The position numbers and the translations under genes were made by a program. The notes beneath the pieces were generated by a model, which saw nothing but the letters and a program-made list of their open reading frames with translations, was not told the origin of the DNA and made no database searches. Shown one piece after another: positions 46,401-56,300 of a stretch of DNA of 64,000 nucleotides (positions are counted from its first letter, which is position 1; each line of letters opens with the position of its first letter). The DNA comes from Protonemura montana (Eukaryota > Arthropoda > Insecta > Plecoptera > Nemouridae): positions 4,316,001 to 4,380,000 of the forward strand of contig OX387608.1 in the NCBI GenBank assembly GCA_947568835.1, read 5' to 3'.

Positions 46401-48234
46401 TCAGTCGCGGACACCTCTCCTCTCCTCAGAGCTATTTATACAATTCAGGCCAACAATGCAATCTTTTTTAAACACTCGAAGACAATTGGACGAAATCCAC
46501 AAATGCACATTCTGTCAACACATTCACGTAAAGCGGCGTTTGCAGAAACTGAAAAGTCATCAACGTGCGAAATCACGATTCAACTCGAGTGTAACCGACG
46601 AAAAACTCTTTCAAAAAATCTAGGAATGCCAAGTCAATAAACCTTAATTCACATTTAAAAAAAGCATGTTCTCAAATCAAAAATACATTGAACACCGGTC
46701 AAAAAAAAACGAAGAGCGCCGGTCATGAACGCTAGAGCCAGACTAAACGCCTTCGTCCTTCGAGACTAGAAGGAACCTTGCTAGGCCGAACGGTCCTGCG
46801 AGTATGCGGTGTGGGAAAAATACCAAAAGTGTTCAAACACACGTTCGTTTTTGTCGGGGGGCCGAACCAGACCACAGAGGAATGTCTAACGCGGCAATAC
46901 AGAATCGAAAAGCTCGCCGATCACACAGATCTGAAGCGAAACCGCCTAGAGGCAATCGTACTATAGTAGACCGTCTTCAAAGCCACGCTCGATCTTACTG
47001 AGCTATTATTAGGATGGCTTCTCTGTTCTCACTCCACAAGAACGCACTGTACAACCTTCCTGCCCTATCCCTACCATCGCCGTAGTCGCTAACGTAGACT
47101 GCCAGCCAGCAAGCTTACTACAACAATACTACTAACTTTACTACGTCCCTCAATAGCGTAGACGTGCATCTTAGCGCCGCGCGGGGGAGGGGCGTTCGAA
47201 GGGGTCACCCCCCACCGCGAGACCTATTCTTATATCGCTTGCCAAACACTTGAAATATCTTCTACGAATCCTGCGCGGCTCCGTGTATTTGCTCGGGTGG
47301 AGAAAGGTTTCTTCTTATTTTTTTTGTTTGATGTTTTGTGTAGGATCGGTCACTTGTCGGCTTTGGAATGGTTGGGTCTATTGCCACCCTTGTGGAAGGG
47401 GAAAAACGAGGGTCATTATTCTTTAACTTTACAAAAGTTTAGAATGTCAGAAGAATCAGGTAGTTTATGTATCTTCCATGCATAATTCGTTGACAAAAGC
47501 TGGTAAAAGCAATCGGCATACAGGGTTTTTGTTGCAAAAAGTCAAGCCTATAGGACAGTGGATGTGGACGTCAGCAACAATCATGGATTGCATAATCACA
47601 ACTTATTTCCCTGGTATTACCACGTATTACCCATTAAAGTCCAGTGCGTGATTAATTTGACTAAAAATAAACTGGAACAATTATGATTACAAAGAAGGAT
47701 GCGCTAGTAGATTGTATGAATCACAGAGTTGTTTGCAGATAGCCATGGGTTCGATTCCAGCTACTCTCTCGGCACAGAATCGCAGCCTGAAATTAATTTC
47801 TAATGACTGGTTTATGGGCTGTTTGGTGCGATTTGATGCCGTGGGCGTTGCACCTTCAGCATTCCGTTGAGTTCGTGTTGAGTTGGTGGCGAGTGTCCAT
47901 GTCTGGTAGGATTTCTCTTCAGGGCAAAAGCCTTCCAAAAATTCGTATTCTTCGAGTCGAGGCGATGGCGTTTGAAATTTGACAACGTCTGCTAGGTTTT
48001 TTTTGGTCTCTATAAATGAAATTGAGGCTCTCATCAGATCAGAATTATAGTTTTGCTGAATGTCAAGGCACAAAGCGATAGGAAAATCCCCATAGAAACA
48101 TAGGAATCAGAAACTACCGAAAGACACAATCAATTTGACAGGCAATTATTCAAGCCATGAATATTTTATATTATATTAAAATTACATTTTTTATAATTAT
48201 AACACATGTAAAACGTATAAACCTCGATTATTGT
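46401..48234. other. Unassigned, partly CpG-rich sequence
   Basis: CpG-richer DNA at 46.7-47.25 kb, including a GC-rich block at 47175-47220. It could belong to a promoter region with the donor at 46270. The short open frames overlap one another in different frames and are not supported. Confidence 0.28.
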
Positions 48235-48757
48235 GGTTAACTACGCACTGTTTTTGACAACGGGTCCTGATGCACAGGTCTAATGGCGTCGGTGAATGAG
48301 TGGATGATGATGAGGATGATGTTGAACCTAAACTAGACTAGAAAGGAGAGGAAGAAACCCGGTGCCGGCACGAAGCCTACTCCTGTCGAAGAGCACCAAG
48401 GAGACCACCGGCTTAACGTCCCTTCCGAAGGACGGTACAACTCGAACAACAGGATTCCTCCACAAATCCATGCTGTCGAGAGGTTGATAAGCAAGGCGAA
48501 TGAAGTTGCTGTACTAACTTTCATCCCTCTAACCTCTCTTCCGAACAGAACTGGTCTTGTATATGATGGGTAACCCATATGATGATCGCCTGACCCAGCG
48601 CATTGTTGCTTAACTTTGTTGATATCATGAAGACCGGTGTTTCCAACGCGCCAGACCGTTCGGTGGTCACCCATCCCATACCTGACCCAGCGCAGTGTTG
48701 CTTAACTTCGGTGATCTCATGAGGACCGGTGTTTTCAACACACCAAACCTTACGGTA
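48235..48757 (-). mobile_element. 5S-headed SINE, copy h (mixed head types)
   Basis: Tail and body as in other copies, then one CATACACATGACCAG-type head, then further 5S-type heads with the CGTTCGGTGGTCACCCATCC and AACACACCAAACC junctions of the 92-bp type. Both unit types therefore occur in one element. Confidence 0.9.
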
Positions 48758-49289
48758 TAATTACATCTGAGGATGAAAGAGCTATTACCTGCTTGATATT
48801 ACAAAAGAAACATCTTTTTTGTGATCTCAGCCATCTTTTCTTATTTCTTAATAATATTGCTGTAATTTTTTTAATTTGCTGTAGCCTATCATATCAATCA
48901 TTGAATCATCCCAATCCTATGAAACAGAATAAGGCAGCACATGGCTAAAATTTAAAAAATGTAGATATTTTTTTAACTTTCAAACATTTTCTAGAACAGT
49001 AAACATCAATGAAATATGCAGAATTTATTATCCTCTTCATGCCGAATTATCTAATTTACCTCTAAAGAAAGAATCTTCACCGGCCACCACGTTCTCTGCT
49101 ATGACTACCTCGCCAAACTCTTCTTCACCTCATGTCACGTGGTAATTACCATTTTACCAATGTGTCTCTATGCTCATAAACGTGTTGGTAGCAAGTCACT
49201 CGACGTTCAATGCCATTTGACAGTCATGCTTCTTCGTTCTCCAGCCACGTGCTCATATGGTCCGAATCAAGACAAACAGTGGACCAGTG

Positions 49290-49370
49290 GTGCACGCGAA
49301 ATTAATTCGCGAGGTTAAGCAACACTTTGCCAAATCAGGCGTTGGATAGGTGACCGCATGGATAAGGGTA
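49290..49370 (+). pseudogene. 5S rRNA-like fragment
   Basis: TTCGCGAGGTTAAGCAACAC, CGTTGGATAGGTGACCGC: 5S boxes A and C at normal spacing. A lone copy just before SINE copy i. Confidence 0.6.
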
Positions 49371-49431
49371 TCAATTTAATAATTAAAATTGTAGGGTGAT
49401 TCTGTATTTTTTTTCAGTGGAATGGAATGGA

Positions 49432-49750
49432 CAGATATTGGATGGGTGACGACCGTACACACGAACAGTTCTGTTCGGGAGAGAGGTTGGAAGGACGAAA
49501 GTTAGTACAGAAACTTCACTCGCCTTGCTTATCAACCTCTCGACAGTATGGATTTGTGGCGGAATCCTGTTGTTCGCGTTGTACCGTCCTTCGAAAGGGA
49601 CGTTAAGCCAGTGGTTCCCTTGATGCTATTCGACAGGAGTAGGCTACGTGCCGGCACCGGTTTTCCCCTCCTCCCTTCTAGGCTGATTAGCATCATCATC
49701 ATCCTCATCATAATCCACTGATTCACCGACGCCATTAGACCAGTGCCACT
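49432..49750 (+). mobile_element. 5S-headed SINE, copy i
   Basis: The head begins within the box C segment (ATATTGGATGGGTGACGACC), the body is complete to GACGCCATTAGACCAGTGCC, and the final tail is missing. Confidence 0.88.
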
Positions 49751-51704
49751 GGGGCTAGAATTGTCAGAACCGCACGTTCCCTACGAGTACCCTGACATAC
49801 GCCACTGTGTACACTCATGTGTATGCTTGTAGGGTACCTACCAGGAGTCGAACCGAGGCTATCCGTCCAAACATCTACGCACGTGCGTAGGGTGCATGAT
49901 CGACGCCTTTCTTTGACGCACAAGCCGACGTGACGCCATATATATGGAACGGCGTTCAATCCGGAAGGCAGGATGTGTGTGTTGGAGTGATGATGGACTC
50001 CGAGGGTGATGATGGTTGCAATGGGTGATGATGTACATGGAGAATTATGATGATGACGAGACGTTGGTAGAAGGTCATCTGGCCCTGAGGTTCGACGTGG
50101 TCGGAGAATCATCTTTATTTTAAAATGTTTAAAAATAATAAAAGTGGCGATATTAAGTATTAATATTAATATTTAGAGACCAGATTCTTTCATGACTTTT
50201 TATTTTGTGTCTGTTTACCCACATTGATTTGAAAATGTCAGTTTCTGCGGCTAATCTGCCTTCTGATAGTGTTTTTCGTTCCCTTAGACAAAGTTACTAT
50301 ATGCTGTACGATCAAAGTACTATTCAATTGGCAGTATCTGGCTTCAAATGTAAAATCCAAGCAGGTGTTACTGGTTTTTGTGTAAAAAAAACCCGAGGAC
50401 TTGCTGGCCATTGGATCTGTCAAACTGAAATGTCAAATACTAAAGGTGTTTTTGTTTAAACAAAAGGCTATCCGAGTAATCAAGTTTCTCTGTTTCTCCT
50501 GAAGATCCTAATGTTGGTACACGAGGAGTGATGTCTTAACTCCCACTTTAACCTGGACCCAAGACAGTGGTTAGACCAGATCTGTGTCACTGGGGAGCCT
50601 GAAACCTGAAAACTGACCACCTACTGCAAAACTTTGATTTGAGCAAGCCTCTCAATTGTTTTAAAGAAATAACATAGAACAGAAAATATGTGGTACAGGA
50701 TCGAGAGAGAAGAATAATATTGTACTTTTTGGATTACCCTCCATTGCCGCCCCAAAAAACAAAATTTAATCAACATTTTTAATTACGTAAGTATTAATAA
50801 AAGGTGTACAAACAAATAAAAAATAATAAATAACTTCCAAAAGAGCCCAAAACTGCCCCGCGAGCGTCAAAACCTCACATTTTCACTGTAAACGGTCAGC
50901 TCCAGCCCATAGTCAAAAGTTGCAGAAGAAAATCCTAAAAACTGAAGGAACCAAGATAAATGCACTATTTTCTTCTGCTCAAAATTGCCCCCTGGGTGTG
51001 GGAACACTAACCACCCACTGCAAAACGTCAATTTCAGCAAGGTTTTCAAGTTTCAAAGATGAGTATAAACAAGTATAAATAAAAAGTGTACAAATGACAT
51101 AAAAAATAAGTCAAAAAAGTCAAAAATTACCAAAATGCACCCTCAAAAAGAGCCCTACATTTGGCCGCTGGTGTCACGACCCCGACTTAGCAATATCGAT
51201 TTCACGACGGTTCAAAAAGTTTCGAATGATAATGTCAAAGACTGTAGAAACACATACAGACTCGAGTTTTTGCGGAAAGTAAACTGAAGATAGAAGATAA
51301 AAGATAGAAGAGAGAAGAGAGAAGATAGATAGATGAATAGATAGATACAAATACACTTTATTTAGATATTTTTCGTATATCTGACTGCGTTACCATCTTG
51401 AATTGAAAAACCTTACCAAGTTAGTAAAAAAATGATGTACTTTCTCCAAACACAAGTCCAGGCCTAGATGGATATTTATTCTAATTTTACTTTCCTTATG
51501 AATGTTTTGTAAAACATAAACAAGTTAGAAAAAAATTAACAAGTTGTTTTAAAAGTCATCTGTTTCTCGATACCTACGCTCATCCTTCCAAAGTGTTTGC
51601 ATCTCATTTTTAGAGAACCTAATACTTCATCTCAGGATTTCATCTGATAATTAAGGGTCCTTTCAAAAGACAACCACTAACCAAATCTCATGTCTTTTTT
51701 TCAG
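49751..51704. other. Unassigned sequence upstream of the plus-strand exon
   Basis: A 125-codon minus frame (49735-50112) is His/Ser-rich and overlaps SINE sequence. A degenerate duplication links 50617-50870 with 51007-51160. GATA/GAAGA microsatellite lies at 51285-51350. No supported gene. Confidence 0.3.
51285..51350 (+). repeat. GATAGA/GAAGA microsatellite
   Basis: GAAGATAGAAGATAAAAGAT, then AGAGAAGAGAGAAGATAGAT and AGATAGATAC. Confidence 0.85.
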
Positions 51705-51796
51705 ATTAAAATGGGGACTCGAGCTGTAAAGAACGGAATGGTCTCTAGCCTCGAAGGACAGACCGCGAATATCGCGTCGACCCAGCCCCCTCACAG
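51705..51796 (+). CDS. Small coding exon with a likely start codon, unidentified gene
   Basis: This is a 92-bp exon with textbook borders. A branch-point-like CACTAAC lies about 25 bp upstream, a T-rich tract ends in TTTTTTTCAG at 51704, and the donor CACAG/GTGAGT follows 51796. Inside is AAAATGG, an ATG in good context at 51711. It opens 28 codons beginning MGTRAVKNGMVSSLEGQ and ending TQPPH, then 2 nt carried to the next exon. The codons are GC-richer than the surrounding DNA, as expected for coding sequence. It is most simply the first coding exon of a plus-strand gene whose 5' UTR is upstream and whose other exons lie downstream, possibly outside the window. I do not recognise the protein. 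An internal exon is also possible because the frame is open back to the acceptor. Confidence 0.6.
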
Positions 51797-52411
51797 GTGA
51801 GTCAACTGGCTAGACCCACGTGATCAGTCCTGCGTAGGCCGACAACACTTTTCAGGCCACAATCCAATGCATCGCAAACCATCACATCCTGGTGTTGCAA
51901 ATAAAAAATCACCATCCTCCTTCGCAGTGGCGGTCATCGACACGTGACAAGGTGGGGCGGGGGGCGACCCCTCCCTAGGGGCAGGGACTAGAGCCAGAAC
52001 GGCATTCGTTCAAAAGACGTGCAGCAAGTTGATCAAAAAGTTATCTGGAATTTGGTCATTTATTTTGGGCTGTTCTTCCCAAATTTTCCGGCCATTTTTG
52101 TCCTTTCCTTAATTTTTCCTGTTTTTACACGCTTTGCATGGCTTCTAAGTTTGAAAATGGTTTTATATGTTCTTAAAACGCAGCATCAAATTGCGCTAAT
52201 GTCAAAAGGAAGAAACGACTAAAGAAATTTGCCATGATTTTGATCAATAAATGGGATAGAATTTAAAGATTTCGTCCAGAATATTTTGGTGCAAAACCCC
52301 AACAAAGTATTTCTAAAACAATATCGATATCGAAATTTTGAGATATCGGGACCTGTTGTAATTACCGAGATTGGCTACAGTATCAAAAGATATACAAGGA
52401 TTAAAGCTATG

Positions 52412-52460
52412 TTAGGATGAAATCTTATTTAAATTGCAAACGCTTGCAATGCGCGTTTGT
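52412..52460 (-). mobile_element. tRNA-derived SINE 3' fragment
   Basis: The reverse complement of the SINE end: hairpin ATTGCAAGCGTTTGCAAT followed by TTAAATAAGATTTCATCCTA, as at 35395-35415. Confidence 0.75.
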
Positions 52461-52736
52461 GAATACTATGCAATATTGCAATGTTAAAACTAAAGCTATA
52501 TCTTTAATTGTTAAATAAATCAGGTGTAAGGTGAGGTGCTTTCTAAATTTGTCAACTAGATATGGATTGAATGTGTCATCCTTCCTTCATGAAGGTTCGG
52601 TCAGTGACATGCAGCTAGGCGACACGCAGGCTTCAACTTGCAGTGAGATGTGAAGGTCGCAAGGCGAATAACGCCGAGTGAATCAGCGACAAGCGATCAT
52701 CAGATATTAAGCCTTTTCAAAATAAGGAGCTTAAAT

Positions 52737-52916
52737 TCCCATCCAATGCCTGATCCGGCGCAGTGTTGCTTAACTTCGCTGATTTCACGAGGACCGGTGT
52801 TTCCAACACGCCAAACCGTTCGGTTGTCACCCATCCAATACCTGAACTAGCGCAGTGTTGCTTAACTTCGGTGATCTCACGAGGACCGGTGTTTTCAACA
52901 CGGCAAACCATTCGGT
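52737..52916 (-). repeat. Two 92-bp 5S-derived units without a SINE body
   Basis: On the minus strand, two units with GTTAAGCAACACTGCGC, TGGGTGACAACCGAACGG and GTGTTGGAAACACCGGTCCT. They match the array at 32770-33300. No tail or body is seen nearby. Confidence 0.9.
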
Positions 52917-52919
52917 AAT

Positions 52920-54117
52920 TATTAAATAAATCATCCGAGTAACAGAAGAGTGATTATGAATTCTTGAAGGATTTTAGCCATCGTATATCTACACAAATTA
53001 AGGAATTTTGGATGAAGCAGAGATAGAAAGATGTATTGGAAGCTATTGGAATGATTTGAATAATTTGAATGGACATAGAAGATGATAAAAATGAAAAAAA
53101 AAACATATAAATCAGTGAAGTTTTTTTTATTTGACAGAGCCGAACAAAGATAATACTTCCTGACATTTATTTACATATTTGCTCGGAAGAAACAAATCAC
53201 ATTCCCGTTTGAAAGAAGACAAAACGATATTTCTTGGTTAAAAAGTGAATTTATCGAAAACTGTCAAAGTTTTATCGATTTGCTCCGAAGTGATTTTGTC
53301 TCACACCAACTTCAATGTTAACCTATCAATTTACGGCATCGAAATGGATGGCAAGCAAAACAAAAAATAAACCCGGACAAAGTCTCCCACTTATTCCAGT
53401 AAAGCGTTGCGGTTTGGGCTTGCTGAAATCCACAGCGATGACATCAAGCAGTTGCATCAGCATGATTTTAAAACATCGGTAAAAAATGACCCTCAAATCT
53501 GAGACGATCCGAGTGCATCATCTCCTTGCCGCGGCGCCGGGCGAATTGTCGCTCTCTTGAAGATTTCTTAGAAGATTTCTTTATGCCTTCACTCAGAGCT
53601 GGATGAAATCATTTGCCCTACTTCATTTCAAGTCCACCAGCAATTGGAATCGACGGTCAGTGACACCATGCTAATTAAACACACAATTACTACCGACCAC
53701 ATTCGGGCATCATAGTACAGAGAGTAATAATAACACGTTACTTACTAGCAATGAAAGTTGTCAGAAAGAGTAATTAGAGCTAAGTAACCGCATCAGATGA
53801 TGATGATGTCATTTTTCGCGAGCCACAGTCGTATGTCATAGCTATTTTTAATGTCGCCCCCCCCTACTCCCCCCCTTGCAAGTGGTCAAACTCACTGGTT
53901 TCTCGTTCATGACCTCGTCGTGAGATAGGAGTACTTGCAAGATGAAGTACACATGTGTGTTGTATGTGTGTGTATACTTTTACTGCTATAGTGCACGTTG
54001 ATGAAAGGGATATGCGCATGGCGGATAAATGTGCAAGTGTATAAGAGTGTCTGGTCTGGTCATGATTACTGACTACGAATATTTCTGTCGTTCTTATCAA
54101 TACAGTGAGATTCAAAA
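52920..54117. other. Unassigned sequence
   Basis: No supported gene. C-runs at 53859-53875 and a TG run at 53953-53976. Confidence 0.3.
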
Positions 54118-54118
54118 T

Positions 54119-54133
54119 AGTTGCATTGCCCAT
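54119..54133 (+). repeat. Target-site duplication, left
   Basis: AGTTGCATTGCCCAT, identical to 54624-54638. Confidence 0.85.
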
Positions 54134-54623
54134 GATGGTTTTTAGACTCATGTCTACTTGATTTATCCTTAGCACAAGTTTTTAGAAGAACTATTTGAAC
54201 TGGGTTTTGAATGCTAAGTAAAGGGCTACTAAATTTCCCGACGTTTCGTAACATATACTAGTTACTTCTTCAGAGGTTTGAGCAGTCCTGACAATTTTCC
54301 AATAACAAAAGAACCATACACATAATAATACACAAAATACACATAATTAGTTAGTTAAAAAACGCCAATGTGTTCGAGTTCTTATTTCAGAAAATACATC
54401 ATACATTAGTTTTTAAGTTATTGACCCTGATTATTTTGTTTAGATGCATTTAGGAAGCTTGAACTAGGTAATTGTTATAATTTTATGTGGTTCTTTTTTA
54501 TCGGAAAACTGTCAGGACTGCTCAAACCTCTGAAGAAGTAACTAGTATATGTTACGAAACGTCGGGAAATTTAGTAGCCCTTTACTTAGCATTCAAAATC
54601 CAGTTCAAATAGTTTTTCTAAAA
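54134..54623. mobile_element. Palindromic retroelement-like insertion with 15-bp TSD
   Basis: Two arms of about 145 bp are inverted relative to each other (about 54175-54320 and 54477-54623) around a spacer of about 150 bp. The whole is flanked by the identical 15-mer AGTTGCATTGCCCAT at 54119-54133 and 54624-54638. Each arm carries CTGAAGAAGTAACTAGTATA, GTTACGAAACGTCGGG and CATTCAAAA...AGTTCAAATAGTTTTTC. The target-site duplication shows it moved as a unit. The layout and the ribozyme-like core recall terminal parts of Penelope-like elements, but no protein is encoded here. Confidence 0.75.
54530..54566 (+). ncRNA. Hammerhead-ribozyme-like core (candidate)
   Basis: CTGAAGA fits the CUGANGA box. 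It is followed by one extra A, a 5-bp stem GTAAC/GTTAC with an 8-nt loop, GAAAC, and GTC before GGG, which can pair with the CCT just upstream as a short helix I. Helix III would be only the ACGT palindrome, as in dimeric hammerheads. The inverted arm at about 54195-54265 has the same core. Other copies have T for the essential first C. Activity is unproven. Confidence 0.35.
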
Positions 54624-54638
54624 AGTTGCATTGCCCAT
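54624..54638 (+). repeat. Target-site duplication, right
   Basis: AGTTGCATTGCCCAT, identical to 54119-54133. Confidence 0.85.
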
Positions 54639-55645
54639 TCTTAATTTGGATTGATTCTATTACAACCCTTAGCAAGGTCAATCGCGTTGTGATGTCCTCG
54701 TGCCTTGTTATGGCAGTTGTAAGGAATTTCCCGGAGGACTCGCCAGCATCTTACACTGGATGTGTAGCTTCTGACATCGAGGGAAATCCTAAATGACCAG
54801 CCTAAAGGCAAAGCAAATCAGAACAAATGTTTATTCAAAGAATGCCTTTTATCTTGTTGACAGAGTTGGAAGAGTTATGCCTGCATCTAATTTTTTATGC
54901 ATACCACCGAGCTCGATAACCGATTGCCCAAAGCAAGCTTGCAAAAGTCATGGTTTATCATGGTCATATACTCACATACATGGAAACTAATGTAATGATA
55001 ATTGAGTTATTATTCTCCTGTACACTGAGACGAATTTTTTCTCGAATGAGTCTTTGACAATCCAAGTCGAGCATTCGACCACTTATAATGGAGTCTTCTA
55101 TGTACCCCTGTAGAGTCAGTGATCTGCGAAGGGTTTAATTACACTGCAGTGTGGTGTTCTGGTACAGAATCATATATTCGCTGTCATATTTTTTTAATCT
55201 TCTGTCAACTTCATCGCCCATTTCGTACTGGATCTCGAAGTCTTGCTTCAAAAAGTCGTCGTCTTCCAGTTCCTACCAACGATCAAATTCTAAGACGTTA
55301 TCGGAGAATGTGGCAGGACTGTCGCTCCTAGCTTTCCAGGATCGGTGACAGAGATAACTTTAGAGTCCCGTCAAGTAACTAAATTATTAAATTTTTGAAG
55401 CTATACCAAACTCACTTCCTTTTAAAAATAAAATAAAAAATAATAAATTCAAATTTTCCTGTTGAGCTGGGATTGGTCGTCATTACAGGATTATAGTTTT
55501 GGTGAAATTTACTGAGTTGGCGCCGGTCCATGATCTCGAGACGGGTATTGTCATTCCGTGAAAGTGTGCAGAGAAAATGACAGGAGTACTGACTGTTCAT
55601 GACCTCTGTATAATTTGATTGATGAAATGAATAAAGTACACTCAC
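54639..55645. other. Unassigned sequence
   Basis: A 70-codon plus frame (55119-55331) ends in a basic RRYRRMWQDCRS stretch that might be a transposon remnant, but no family is recognised. The rest is probably intron of the minus-strand gene with the exon at 55646. Confidence 0.28.
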
Positions 55646-55707
55646 ACATATCTTGAACGGGCAGCGTTTTGAAATACTTGTCATCTACGGTGGCCATTCC
55701 ATCTGAA
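55646..55707 (-). CDS. 62-bp coding exon, unidentified gene
   Basis: On the minus strand, an acceptor tract ending CCTATTTAG is followed by 62 bp and then GATATGT/GTGAGTG, a good donor. The exon starts with 1 nt, then 20 codons reading SDGMATVDDKYFKTLPVQDM, and ends with 1 nt. This makes it symmetrical in phase, and it is open in that frame. The ATGGCCACC context inside it would also suit an initiator Met, so it could be a first coding exon. The codons look constrained (GAT GAC AAG TAT TTC) compared with the AT-rich surroundings. I cannot name the family. No adjoining exon was identified with confidence on either side. Confidence 0.5.
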
Positions 55708-56039
55708 CTAAATAGGAACAGATGCCAGAAAATTTTAATTAATAACCATTGAGTTTTCAGCCGATGAATGAAGCCAAAAACAAAGTTTCCTACTGCCACG
55801 ACTACCTTGAATATTCATGGAATACTAGAAACACAGGGGCCGTGGACATGCCAAAACTGTCGTCTTTCATTCAAATATTTTCCAAACTGTTGGCGTGGTT
55901 ATGAGCAGACAATATTTCGGTACAAATAACATAATTTGTTTTTCTTCATTTGTTTTTCATCATTTGTTTTTCACCTAGGTAACGACTTCCCTGAAACAGA
56001 ATTTTAGAGTGAATGTCAAACTTTCTGCTGAGCAAGCGA

Positions 56040-56300
56040 GCCGGTAACACGTGGTAATGGTACGTGCCACCCGATGGCGTTTGTTTCCTTTGCAAAAAAC
56101 ATCTACAATTAAATAATCACGACTCAAAATATCAAGACATGTTCATCAATCGTTGAGGTTAGCATTAATAAAGATTAATTGAGTGTAAACCAGTCTCAAA
56201 TGCGAGTAATCTGCGAGAAATAATGCAATGAAATTTCTTCTTTCTCAAAATGACGTGACCCAATTTAGAAGCATTCTCCATTTTGGTCGGTATAGTAGTT
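56040..56300 (+). repeat. Unclassified dispersed repeat, copy 3
   Basis: Co-linear with 6600-6870: GCCACCCGATGGCG, ACGACTCAAAATA, GAGGTTAGCATTAATAAAGA, GTAAACCAGTCTCAAATGCG and TAATCTGCGAGAAATAA. Confidence 0.7.
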
